Under the pieces are notes generated by a model. It was not told the origin of the DNA and did no database searches. It worked only from the letters and a program-made list of their open reading frames with translations. A stretch of 64,000 bases of DNA from Larus michahellis. Lineage: Eukaryota > Chordata > Aves > Charadriiformes > Laridae. Each line of letters starts with the position of its first letter. Within the stretch, counting starts at the first letter, position 1. Of this stretch, positions 27,109 to 40,200 are shown piece by piece. Made by a program: the position numbers and the translations under genes. Where the stretch lies: positions 1,860,001-1,924,000 of the forward strand of contig NC_133904.1 in the NCBI RefSeq assembly GCF_964199755.1, read 5' to 3'.

Positions 27109-28919
27109 ACATCTAAAGATTTCTACATAAACAGGTAACATTCAATAGGTAAACCATTTTTTTTTCCAATGCATATAATAAATATTTTCACTTGGTACTT
27201 TTATACAAACTGACATTGGTCTACTATACATTTTTAAAAGCCATTTACTGGTTTGGCATGCCGTATGGAAACTAAGAGAAAGTTTTAAGGCAATGAATGA
27301 CAGATTTAAATTCATGGAATTAATGGTAATTTTAATATTCTGCTTATATACATTTTTCCCTTTGTTAATTAAAACAATTAACAGCAGCACTTTCGGGGAC
27401 CACCAGCAATTTTCCCTTGTTAGAAATCTAAGCTCTGTTAAAAAAAAAAAAAAGAAAGAGAAAGAAACTAAAAAAACCAGTTACACTGACAAAACAAAAT
27501 CCTTTCTATTTAAAATGTGCTTAAAACCCTGAAATGTTAAACTGCAACAAAGAATTAATTTTCAAAACGTTCTCCTCACAGTCCTCAGCTCTGCGTTGGG
27601 AGGCAGGTCCAAGAGAGTCCAATGAAAAAAAAAAGAAAATAATCTATCGGTCATCCCGTCCTTGAACGGCTTATTGAATCCTTGCCACGGAGAGGAAGGG
27701 GCAAGCCCGACACTGCTGTCACCTCTATCCTTATGGAAGCGCTACACAGTTTTTAACGCACGGCATAGGTTATAGTTTAGCGCAGTTGTTCATCTTCTAA
27801 AGGATGCGTCAGTAATGCCCTCGAGAGCCATTCAAAGCCACTTCCACCCTGCTCTCCAAAGAGCCGCGTGCATCTGTACACGCACGCGGAGCACAACACG
27901 TAACACACACGTGCACATGTGCGCGCACCCCACTCCTCCAGTGGAAGAATTTGAGGACAAGAGACCACTGGTCCAAGGATGACAGAAACTCTGCAATCTG
28001 CAGCGAAGGGAGCATCACGGCAAGCCAGGCCACCCTGGGTTGCTTTACTGCGTCTTCGGTAATGTGCGAACTAACGGAGAGTGAGTTTTGGAGTGACATT
28101 TGCAGGGAACTTGTCCAGAACTCAGACTGAGACTTCTACCAAGCAACGTTAACCGTGGTCAGAGGCACAGAGAATTATCAACTCTAAAGAACACCCTAGC
28201 ATGAAACAGGAATACTCACAAAGCATATGGGGTTAATACCACAAAGGAGGACGTAAGAACATTTCTGTCCCGTCTTTGTAGAGCAATGAGGTTAAAAAAT
28301 GACAACAGTGAACTGAACGGCCTTCCTTCCCTTCAGGGTGACTCGTGAGGAAGTGGAAGACACCATCAGCTGGCCTCACTTTCCAAAAGCTAAGACAGGT
28401 GTAAAGATGCCAGATTCTGTTACCACACGCTCGCCACATTTAATTTCATATGTGAATTAACAAGATTTTTTAATACCATTGTCAAAAGCGACATAAGCTG
28501 CTCTCCAGGTCATCTTTAACAATACAGTCAATGGAAACATCGCCACAATCGTCAGTAAAATAGCCACAAGCTCTCCTGAATTTCTCTTAGGTGTTTCAGA
28601 AGCTGGGGACACGCAGGCTCCCAGTGACACTGATGGCAGTCGTACTCCGGAGTTACAAACGGTATTATAGCAAAGCATATGCTCTGAAGTTACCAGGTTA
28701 GTATTCATGACTAAAATGTATGAGATATAGTCCTAATGTAGGTTTAATCACTTCAAAATCAGACTGAGTTTAAAAAATAAGTATTTCCCATTTTCTATCC
28801 TTTTATTTATTTTTTTTAACTGACATTTAATAAATTATAAAATTGGTGTATGGTGAAATATATATATCAGCCAGATATGTATGAAATACACATGCATGGG
28901 AAAAACTATTTAACTCACT

Positions 28920-28985
28920 TTTAACTCACACACACAGATCTATAAATACATATATACACACACATATACATATAAACACAAACAT
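28920..28985. repeat. CA/TA microsatellite in PIAS1 3' UTR
   Basis: Imperfect alternation of CA and TA dinucleotides (CACACACAGATC, ATACATATATACACACACAT). Confidence 0.7.
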
Positions 28986-29130
28986 TTGTTTTCAAAATTC
29001 AAGTCAACTATTTAGTGGCAGAGGGATGCTGTAAAAACACTAAAAACAATTTTGATGCCACATAATGTGAACCTTTCAAATAACCATACGACTGATCATA
29101 CAGCAATACCTAATGCTACTTGGATTAAAG

Positions 29131-29180
29131 ATTTTTTTTCTTTTTTTCCTTTTTTTTTTTCCTTTTTTTTTCTTTTTTAA
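29131..29180. repeat. Polypyrimidine (T/C) tract in PIAS1 3' UTR
   Basis: About 45 bp of T runs broken only by single or paired C. It would read as an A/G-only stretch in the PIAS1 transcript. Confidence 0.8.
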
Positions 29181-30934
29181 TCAATGCAAGATTTTGAGAC
29201 AACTTCATAGGCAAAAGGTGGCCCTTGTCAACGCTCAAAGCAACTAGCTGCAATCAACAGTTTTGGACATTAAAAATTCAGACAAGAATCTGCTAATTTT
29301 AGTATTCCTTACTCTCTCTTCCTGATAAACTTGTTACCTGCACTTTCAACCAGTTATAAAAATATTTTTCACACCAGAGGAAATATTTACTCTCTCTGAC
29401 ATGGACTTTGGGACACAAGAGAATCACCTCCTTCCCTCCCCCTTCTCTTACTTTAAAGAATCTCCTGAAAAACTGCATTCCAGCTATTTACACATTTCAC
29501 TCTTTAATAAGAACGGATCAGCCCAAATGACCCACCAGTTCTAAAAAAAAGATTTTCCTATGTCATGCACAACTTAAAAAAAAAAAAGAAATCAGGAAGT
29601 AAGTATGGCTCAAAGTTCAACATAAGCATACTGAAAAATCAGGGAACTCAAACTAATTACACGGCCAAAAAGAGAAAACTGAATTTTGAAACCTACTACC
29701 CTAGGAGACTTCAATAGGTAGCAATACATTTGAGTACATGGGCTACAGGGTGAGGCTTTTTTATTGGGTTGGGTTTTGGTTGAAGAGACTCACATTGAAC
29801 ATTTAATATTAATTTTGATGAATGTGAACTCAGAAGACAGTGTACCAAGACCATTATCAGCTGCACAAACCATGCAATAGTGTATTGGTATTTGTATTTT
29901 CTTCCTTTTGTTGACAAGTTCACTTTTAAGCAGAAATTGGATCTACTAGAGCTAAAAGTAGGTTTCTCCAGACAGAACAAGACAGGCCTCAATTCAATGG
30001 CCCATTTACACACGCATGGCTAACTTTAAAGCACAAGCAGTTCCACAAATTTAAAACTGACACATGCTTAATATTTTGCTGATTAGGATCTTACATTATT
30101 TTAAAAGGATTTCAAAGTTCTCAGAAACAAAACCCTACAGTCCAATGTGTCAATGCTTTTATTTGGGGCTAGATGCTACACAAATTCTCTGTCTCGTCCC
30201 ACATAAGCACAGCCAAGTAAATCCTCTGCCTCAGATTTTATTGAGTCCGGCCCTCAAGAATAATTGGTGCACTAATGAGCTTGCGACATGCTTGATTAAA
30301 GCATGGAATTAAAAAAAAAAAATTGTCTTAATAAAGGATCATGTAGAACCAGAAACGACCAAAAAAAAAAAAAATCCCAAAAAACCAAGCCCACTCCTGA
30401 AAGGCTATGTCCTGCAAACAGAGGGGATGCTGTGAAACGGTTTGGGTAGGGCTTATTCTGCTTTAAGCATAATAAAATCGGCACTAACTATGGGATGAGG
30501 GAATTAGATTCCACCAAAGGTAAATGTCTCCAAGAGGAGAAAAAAATCCTCTCTTAAAGTTTGAACTTTAAAAGTTCAGCTCCTTTCCTGTTTATGTTAC
30601 TGTGAAGAAAATAATGCCATTTGTGTCCAAACTATGGGGGGGGGGGAAAAGTAACTTACATGAAAAATGCAAAGGTGTAAAATCTTCAACATCCATAAAA
30701 ATGAACCGAAGCTCCTCGTTTATGGTTTTTTTTTGTTTTGTCTTTTTTTTTTTCTTATTTTTACCAGTGAGGCCATCTTAGGTTTATATACAAAAGTAAA
30801 ACTGAAAATATACTTTTGTTCTCTGTACACATAAATTTTTTTCCCTAAAAAAGGAAAAAAACTTGTCTATGTTTCTAACATAAAGTAAAACCAAGCACAA
30901 AGATTTCCTCTGACGAGTTCATTTACTCCAAAAA

Positions 30935-31231
30935 TCAGTCCAATGAAATAATGTCTGGTATGATACCAAAGATAGACGCCGTGTCCGTGCTGCTCCTACT
31001 TGCAACTGGATGACCATGATTCTCTCGCAGGCTGTTGGAGGAAACAAGACTGCTGTTACTGCCGCTATTGCTACCATTTGTGGCTGGCAGAGAACTGCTT
31101 CCTCCTGCATTTAGCTGATCGAGAAACATCTGAGATGAAGTATATGGGAAAAAACGAGAGTGTAAGAGTTCTTGATCATCTGATGCGGAAACTGCCGCAG
31201 CTGCAGCGGCAAGAAGGGATGTGTTGTAATG
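30935..31231 (-). CDS. PIAS1: PIAS1 exon 14 (terminal coding)
   Basis: Opens [20 protein letters not shown] with a six-Ala run and ends in the Ser-rich tail ([31 protein letters not shown]). It has a few substitutions against human (for example HGHPVAS for HSHTVTN). Confidence 0.96.
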   Translation of the reverse strand, partial: HYNTSLLAAAAAAVSASDDQELLHSRFFPYTSSQMFLDQLNAGGSSSLPATNGSNSGSNSSLVSSNSLRENHGHPVASRSSTDTASIFGIIPDIISLD

Positions 31232-34200
31232 CTGGGGGGAAAAACAACATTTTCAAGTTACATTTCAGATACCATAGTTTTGATTCAGACCAGCATAAAA
31301 AAAGATATTTGTAAGCTAAAGCTCTGACAGCTTCTGGATTTCGCACCAGCTCATCTACTCAACATTTCTGTAAGGTAAGCGGACCGATGCAGTGAACTTT
31401 TACCTCTGCAGCCCCTGATTTCTGAAGCCAAAAGAAACTGGAAATACTAGTATTAATAAGAGCAAACACTAGAAAGGCAACAGTATTGCAAGAAACCCAA
31501 AGCAATAAGAAACAGTAAGAAGCAGCACTCTTCTACCTCTTCAAAAAATTCCTTGATGGAAAAATTCCCTAAAATTCAAAGAAACATTTTGCCATCCCTC
31601 TCCTCCGCTCAAAAGTCACAGACCAACCACGGCTGGTATAACTATGTGCTAACCACTGTTGGTGGAGGAAAGCATGCTTCTGTGAAAAATACGTGTGGAA
31701 ATAGCACGCTTAGTCCCATCAGACGGCAGCAAGGGCTGACCCAAGTTATACTCTTTGATGGGCAGCCCCTGAAAGGCAAGAACTTGAGCTATCAAGAATC
31801 AGATTTTAAATACAGTCTCTCTGCAGAGTAATTTTGCTCCTGATATTTCTTTCCACTATGGTGAAACACCCATGCAAGCTATTCAAACTCGTTCCCCAAA
31901 ATTTATAGCATAATTATACCAGTGCATATCAGCGCAGCATCAGACTCGGACGCTAATTGTTTCAAAATAATTCTCCTATCTATGTTTTACTGAATATCAA
32001 GACAGCTTTTCTGAATCCAAATTCTACAGTGCAGGCTCCGGTCTTAATTATGATGTGAAAGCATCCCTCTACATTTAGTGCAATTCTCCTACTTGAGGTT
32101 GCAGGACACGAAGGGACAGAGGGCAGGTGAGTCACCCCAGCTCCCTTCTTTTCTTGGATGCACAGGAGGAAAAGTGATCAAGCGGGAGGATTTGCCAACC
32201 CAGATTCCTTTTGAGAACGACCTACCTAGTTCCCAAAACTGGAGGAGCCAGCACCAACCTAGTCCATTTCAGTAAGCACTTACAGAAAGGTGGCAAACAT
32301 GGTATGAATGGGCACACAGCCTCAGAAAAAACAGAGCTGCCCCTGACTCTTCCAATTGTGTACAGGCCTGTCAAGAGTCCCAGCGGTGGGGCCAGACTGC
32401 CAGATAGCCAAAGGCCAGACCTCAGGTCTGAAAAACTAAGGAGGTGGCTGGTGGACCTTCAGCCACGGCCAAGAGTCATTCTACATTCAACAGCGGCTGA
32501 CTGAGCTTAACCCTCGGAAACCGAAATGTTTATCTTTTGTTATGCCTCATCCTACACCAGTGTTTAGACAATGCTTATGTTTGGTCACAGTTTCTATGTG
32601 TATAAAATAAAGCTGCAGCCTGCCTGCACTTACACCTACATCATACATCTGCCCCTTCCTCGCCTATACATCCATGCAGCAAGTCCTCCTGAGAAAAGAG
32701 TATTGCCATATGACTTGATTTCCCTTGACTTACCTGATTGTCTCCTGACAGGAAAGGGAAGAAATCTAAACCTGTAAAGAGCCAAAGAAAAAGATTAAGC
32801 TTCTCAAAATAAACAAGCACCTCCCCATTTTTTCACCATTTATTTTGAAATACAACCAACGTAATACTGACGACACTTCAGATTCTCTTCACTACTGGAG
32901 CTTGCAAAGCATGAACCTTTTAAAACCTTACGATATTAACCTAATTTTTTATTATTTTTTTTTTTAAATACCATCTCATCCTCTGTGGATGGGTGCAAAA
33001 TAATATTTTCCACTGACTGCAAGTTTAAATCCTTTTACAATAGTTGTTATTGCTTGGAGAGCTGTACTTAACAGCTACAGTCAGAAGCTCACCTTGCAAG
33101 TCATAAGGCATGGGTGTCATATGGAATGGATGCCTGTAGTCTTGGATAAGTGATGTATTGATGTAGCTGGTGTCAACAGCAGGAAGGCTTGGTGTTCTTG
33201 ACACAGGAGATGCTTGATGCGGTAAATTTAAAATGCTGGAAGAAACAAAGGCTTGTTACAAGCGTAAAATATAGTCTTGGCTTTAATCCTAGAAGAATAG
33301 TATTTGAAGGATTTCTATTGCTGTCCCGTGCAGGGTATGCCCATTTTCAAATTCAACACAAAGTCAACCTCTCAATATGCATTATGAGCTTTGTGACAGG
33401 TGCGTATAACAACTCCCCTAATTAATTTCAAAGCTTCACTAGAAAGCATCACAATACTGCTGCACCTCAATGAGTCTTGTAAGGGCTGTGAAAAGGAGGG
33501 GAGGGGAGCGGAACATGAACACCACATGTTCCCCAAACTTTCTTCTCACAATGACATTTTATCAGAAAAGTTAATACAATCCAAGCCAGACTGTAGCCCA
33601 AACAGTTGGAAGTCTAGCAAATTTAAAAGCAAAGTAAAGCTCAGTCTCAAACAGTAGAAACTGATGACTCATTATAAATGTTATTGGGATCTCTGCAACA
33701 AATATGCTACAAATACTCCTAAACCAGGACAAGACCCCCCAGAAAGGTACAAATCTGCATAACAACAGGACAGATAGGCTCTACAAGGTAATTAGCGATG
33801 GAAGACAGCCAAAAAGGTCTTGAGGAGTTTTAAGTGATCACTGAGTCATTTACATCACTGGAGTAGTAATCAGTTCAACAACAGGATCCCTTCGGTTTAG
33901 CCTCAGTTTTCATCCCTACATGTTTATGTAAACAGGGTGCTATAAACAGCTTGGCTACTTAGGTGTAATCAGGTTATTCTGGCATTCTTTATTACTATGC
34001 TACTGGCAGGAACCACTGGTAAAACCCACACACTCCCATACCACACCCACGTTTCTCCTCTCACGCTCTCTCTCTGTATGCTGCTGCTTTTTTATTTCTC
34101 TACGAAAGAAAAACATTTCTAAATCTGCAAAAAACATGCTTCTAAGCCACAACCTTTTGGCACCATTGGACGCTCATTTTCACAAATGCAATTCAAAAAC

Positions 34201-37200
34201 TGTGTCATGTTACGCAATTTTGTTATTCCAATCTTTTCAGGCTTTGTGATCTGAGATGAAATCCATTTGCTATAAGCTATTAAATCAGGATATAATCCGA
34301 ATACGCAACTTCCTAGATAGAATTTCTTTTGAGATTTGTCAATACTCTCCATTGAGACTATATGTTCCCTGCATTGGCCTGTATATTTTATTCTCACCCC
34401 TTATTATTTAACGGCGATGCTGGAGATATGGAAGGACAGCTTCTCTTTGCAGATGGTTCCTCCTCCTCTTCATCTGATGAGCTATCAATGGTTAAATCAA
34501 TCACTTCTACTTTCTTATTTTTATTTGACTGTTGGTGAGAAGACACCTGATGTTCCAAGGAAGAGCTTATGCATCCTACAGAAAGTAAGCCAACATTGTA
34601 AGGTGTAGCTTACACCACCACCACAATCACGATAACATCACTGCTTATTACATGCCTTCATAAATAAACCTTACAACTTAGCATAAAAGAATGGGTATTA
34701 CGCAAGCGATCTTTCTCGCAAATGATCTTTAAAAGCTACAAACATACATGCAAAAACGTGCACCTTGAGAAGTTAAAGAACATCAATACTTGACAGTACG
34801 ACATTTGGTCCGTACATCTCAAAACACGACTTACCATCAACTCCGTTGTAAGATGCAGTTACTTCCTGCACTTCCTTCTTCGATCTCATAGGAGCCCATG
34901 ATCCATCCTCCTTAAACTGAATTTCATCACAGTCTGTACAATACTTCAGGATTTCCATGAACAACCTTTCAATCAAAAACATTGAATATCAGTCCTCAAA
35001 AACAGCTTAACTCATTTCTTTCTCAATATCTTTATTAGTCAGTATAAGTTTGAAGTAGTGTTTAAAAAGAGTTGAAAACTTCTGTTGTTCTACCCTTCTC
35101 TCATCTGCTTCCTTGATAAAAAAGGAGTCACGATTTAAAATACTATCGAAAACAAAAATCTGCACATTCACTAAAAAGAATCCCAAGACCGGAATTTTGC
35201 AGAGGTCACGACGCAGAACTCTCCATTTCCCAAAATGAGGGAAGAATGTGAATTAATATCGAAAAACGTAATCTCCTACTTACCCGCATTTATCTGTGAC
35301 AATATTTAACTAAGGAAACCTGTATCTTAAAGGAGTCCACACAGCTGAGTACTTAAAAACTAGTCCTGAAATGTCCTTTCTTCTTTTTAAGTGAAAACTT
35401 CCTAACAAAAGCTGAGCATGGGAATCTAAACTGGCAGCCCCTTCTGCTAGCTGTGTCTCCTAAAACTTTTAGGATCCTGGCACCACATCACTCCCAGCGG
35501 GAATTCCAGCTTTTGACCAAGACTATTCATGTGGCTCTGCACAGGAAAGAGCTTTGCTTTAATTAGCGAGAAAGTTCACTCTTTCCCAGATTGAAACATT
35601 TTCTAGAAATAACCTTCTCTTCAGGATGCTATAATTACACCACCTCATCTCCAACATCCACATCTAGCAACACAAGAAGAAATAAGGAAAATGCGTTGTT
35701 TTAATTATTACTGCTCTTCATCTTTACTATTTTAGGCTGAAACCTAGAACAATGAACGGTTCTTTGATCCAAAGCAGAGGACCTGTAAATCTCAGGGTCC
35801 ATGAATCCAAAGCCTATGCGAGCCCCGAGTGTCTCTTCAAGAGCTTTTTGGAGGGCTGTAAAGGGAATCCCAAGCAATCTCAGGGTCGCTGGCAGGTCAC
35901 CAAAGCGAAACATGTGTACTCATTAAAAAAAGACCCAATCATTTCTGAGTTGGTTTTCTGGGGTTCTGTTTGTTTGGGGTTTTTTGTTTTGCTTTTTGGG
36001 GGTTTATTTGTTTTGGCAGGGTTGGTTGGTAGGTAAGGTTTTTCTGAGTAAAACATTCTGGGAGTATGCTCAGAAGGCTCTACCTGTTCTCTTCCTTTAT
36101 CACATTTTGGAAAGAAGGTTAGGAATTAAAATGCAAACCCAGGAAATACATACTTGGCATTTCTTCATGGAGACCAATACTAAATGTATTTATTTTACTG
36201 ATGTTCTACAGTAGGCAGTACCAGGGAATCCATCTCTACGTCACTTTCTATATATAGCAACTCCCCAATGTGAAATAATTGTACATGGAACCACACATGC
36301 ATTTGGGGGGTGGCAGTATTTATTTGATCTAACACGAATGCCTGATATCAACTACGCCAGATTTGTGCAGTTGCTTCATTAAAAGTAAAGACAACATGTG
36401 CTGTTTTCTTTATAGAAAGAAAACTATATATTCTCTATATATTTCTTTCTCCTGGGGATCCAGCACTACAGACTATTGGAAAAAAAAAACAAACCAAAAC
36501 AAAAAACAACCACCAAACCCCAAAACCCAACCATTTTAGGCAGAGTTTAGGCAGGGTTACCATTTAGCTCAAAAATTTACCTAGGATTGGAAGGAATACC
36601 TTTCATTATTTTTAACTCTAACAGCTTGTTGACCACAATTCTTCCAGAACACTGAATGAAGAGGCACCTGCTTAGTAACTCTTCACCAACAGCAGGGAAA
36701 TTAAAGGACACGGTAACTTAAAACATGTCACACCCAGATAATCAAGATTTCAGAGCACTGTATTCTGCGCAGCACGAGAACAGTACACAGAGTGTAAGGT
36801 ACATCCTTCATTTTGAGTCAAGCTTTACTTACCCATCGATAATGAGATGTTCATAGGGAGCCTTCTTGTCACAGACAGGGCAAACCCAGGTTGGCTTCTT
36901 CTCATTCATTTGAATATACAGAGTGGCATCAAAACATTGCAGGTGTGAACATGTCAGGGCCCTACATGGTATAGTTAGCCGCATTTTACCAAGCTTTAAG
37001 AGGGGAAAAAAAATAAAAAGATTACATCATCTTGGTATTAAATTAACAAACGGGGCTTTTCTGTCTGAAAAGAGACAGAGACAGGTTGAGTTTTACTCAA
37101 GAGCTCTCACAAATCCAAATTTTCATTAAAATACATGCCACATACACTGTTCCCTCCTTCCTGTAGGTTTGATTGTCACATAAAAGAAAGGGTTACTGAA

Positions 37201-40200
37201 AATCAGATTTTTAACTACTTTTGATCAAGGAAACTGAAGACTACATCCTTCCGTATTCCCTTAACAAAAGTCAGAGCTCACTGAGCACCTGTAACACATC
37301 AGTGTCCTGGACGAACCACAAACAAGAATTCTTCTTCATTAGTGTTTTAAAAGCTGATGAACATGGGTCAGTCCTCTCCTATCCACTCACAGTTCAGCGT
37401 GTATTCGAGCTGCTGTCCGTGTATCAGTCATCAGGGCGCCACCAGAACTACTTGATTAACTTTACAGCCACAGCAGCAAGCCTATAGAAAATGCATTTGC
37501 AGGATTATGGATCATTTCCTGACTTGTTTCTCTAACTCCATCATTTGCACTGCTTTCTGCAAAGAACTCTCAGAAGGTGACTACTCGCAGAAGTCACACC
37601 TGTTAACTCTTAAGAAACTACTTTATACTCCTCCTGCTGTGACAGACACCACTGCTATGTATACAGTTGTGAGTTAACCTGAAATTTTGCTGCCTTTCTC
37701 TCGTGCAAAATACAAATAGCTGACTCTCCCTGTAATGCCATCATACCCTTTCAACACTACGAAGGGCCTGCAAATGTTAACAGAAGATGAGACAGGAGAA
37801 AATGAGTTCTAAAGTACACTTTCAGATGGGGCCCATCCTCTCCTTCGAGTTTGTAGAAAGGTCAGGACAGTGAGGTTTGGCAGGCCAGCACAAAGCTTCC
37901 CCAAGTTTAATACAAAAAGCACAGCTGAGTGCTAAGCTGAGCAGGTAACATAGGAGTGCAACACGCAGCGAGTGGTTAGGCTAAACAGCAGAACAGGAAT
38001 AGCTTGACTTGGATAGATAGATCACCGCTAACCCAGCCCATAACACATTAACATATGATTACATTGAATGCAAAAAATGGTTAGGCAGTGAAAGGCATTT
38101 CACATTAATCTGAAATGAAGAAGTCTCCTCTCCTCACAAAAAAAACAAGCAATTGTTTTCTGGCAAAGTGCTTACGCTGCACATCAGGAGTCGCATTAAC
38201 TGACCACACTAAAGGGAAAAAGTAGGAATGTCTAAACAAAGCTTTTCCCACATTAAAAAAACAACAAAATAATTATTTATTAAGAACTATTTATACTGAG
38301 TATTGTGAAGTTATACATATTTGACTAAAATATACACGATGACTTCATTTGAAAACCTTCAGCCAATTCCAGCAGTGGATAGTAGGAGGAACTGTTTTTA
38401 GTACGGCCTAAGCAAGCACCGTGGTCACGCATACTGATTCTGAGCAATTCAAGATGGGTGCCACAGGATGGCACTCAATCTCAGAATATCAGAAAACCAA
38501 AAACAATATCAAGAACAAAGGCTCTACTCACAGTCCACTACTTCCTCCATGATGCCTTTTTTTTGTTTGTTTTTGCATCCCCCGTAAGCAGAAATCCCTC
38601 CACCCCATGCCCAGCAAATTCAGCTAGACGTCAGGATCTTGCTTATTTTTCTTCCCTCTGGCTCTCAGTCACTGTCACAAAACTCCCCAGCAGATGGGAG
38701 GGGAGCAGAGAACTCCCTGGGGAGCCTGCAGTAATGGTGGTGGAGAGCTCAGACAGCAGGAGGTGCTGTATGTGCCATGTGTTTGGCACCCCCTCCCCCA
38801 AAATCCATGACCAAGCACATTATTTCTATCACACAATCAACCCCCAACAAAGCAAGGCCCCCTGATCCATGTCTGTTATGAATTCTTATCTCCCAGATGG
38901 CAGGTCAATGGCTCATTTGTCTTTTGGGCACAGTAAGAGTCTCCTAGCTCAGCGAGGATCAAGAGTAAGAGTACGGGAGATAAAACCTGGATACTTCAAT
39001 ATGGTGTAAAATAAAAATAAGGAAGGTCAAAGACACATGCTGCAGGAAGAACATAAATACCCACCTCCCAGGTAAAAAAAAAAAAAAAAAAAAGGCAGAT
39101 TTAAACCAGAAACATTTTCACAAGCTGTTGGTATAAAGACTGTGGCTCTCATTTTTAAGGAGCAGTCAGATTTAACCAGAGCCGTACAGACACAGACAGA
39201 CTCAGCGTATTCAGCGTTAACAAGTTGATGTCTCCTTTCCCATTTTTGGCATTGAACCTCCCAGATCAGCTCTGCCATACTGGGCAAGCTGTGTCAGAAC
39301 TGTCACAAGAAGGGGTCATAAAAGGAGTGATGCACCCCAACTTCTGAAAAACTCTGTTTCCCAACACCGTTACTGTTTTGATTCGTGCCTGTCGGCAGCA
39401 AAAGAAACACTGCATTAATTTATTTTACAAGCATACAAAACATTGCTATCTTTTCATGCTAGAAAATGCATCCCAAACAGGAGGTAAGGATTTGTAAACA
39501 AAGCTGCAAAACCCTGCAATAAAATGCTGGATTTGGAATTTTTTGTTCAGTTAAATATTTGGTCCGGCTGCAGAGCCAGAGATTTATTTATTTTTATTTC
39601 AAGGGAAAAAAAGAACACGAATACAAGCATCTTCCTGAAATACAGACTCGGTCCAGCCCATTTGCCTGCTGCATCTTGGAGAGATTCAGCCAATAGTTAA
39701 GAACGGCTTTCTCTCCGTACTCCACGGTCGCGGAGGGAGAGCAGGCCTCTGTGCTAAAAAAAGCTCAGCAGCAATCCAAAACAAATTCAGAGGAAGCTGC
39801 CTCGCTCTGCACTTTTTTGAGGGCAAAATAAAGGTTATAAAGTCTAAACCTGCCCCCCATCCAGATACACAATTCCGTTTATTTTTTATCAAAGTATGCA
39901 CACAAGGGAATCACACTCATAACAAATGAGGTGGGAGAACAGCACCCTCACATTAACAGAGCTGAAGACGCATCATTCTTTAGTTTTTGGTTCTGCTGTT
40001 GGACACCGAATCAGCATTTTCAATGTTTACTTTCAAAGCATACACTGTCCACTCAAGCATTAGAAAGTAAGCACAAAATACTTACAAAAAAAATCTCCCT
40101 GAGCCAAATGCTTACAAATTAGCAAGTAAAAATATGGAGGCTATAATAAAATTACATTCAGACCTGAGGACAGTCTGACTCATGGTAATAATCTTTCTAT

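Larger units (their letters stand above)
27090..30934 (-). other. PIAS1: Putative long 3' UTR of PIAS1
   Basis: Downstream of the PIAS1 stop the sequence is continuously AT-rich with no splice-consistent exons. Composition changes near 27060-27100. Minus-strand AATAAA hexamers occur at 30238 (approximate), 30157 (approximate), 29759 (approximate), 28806-28811, 28802-28807 and 27103-27108. The last is followed downstream by a strong G-rich tract (27050-27075). The distal end is therefore placed near 27090, but a shorter UTR is possible. Confidence 0.4.
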
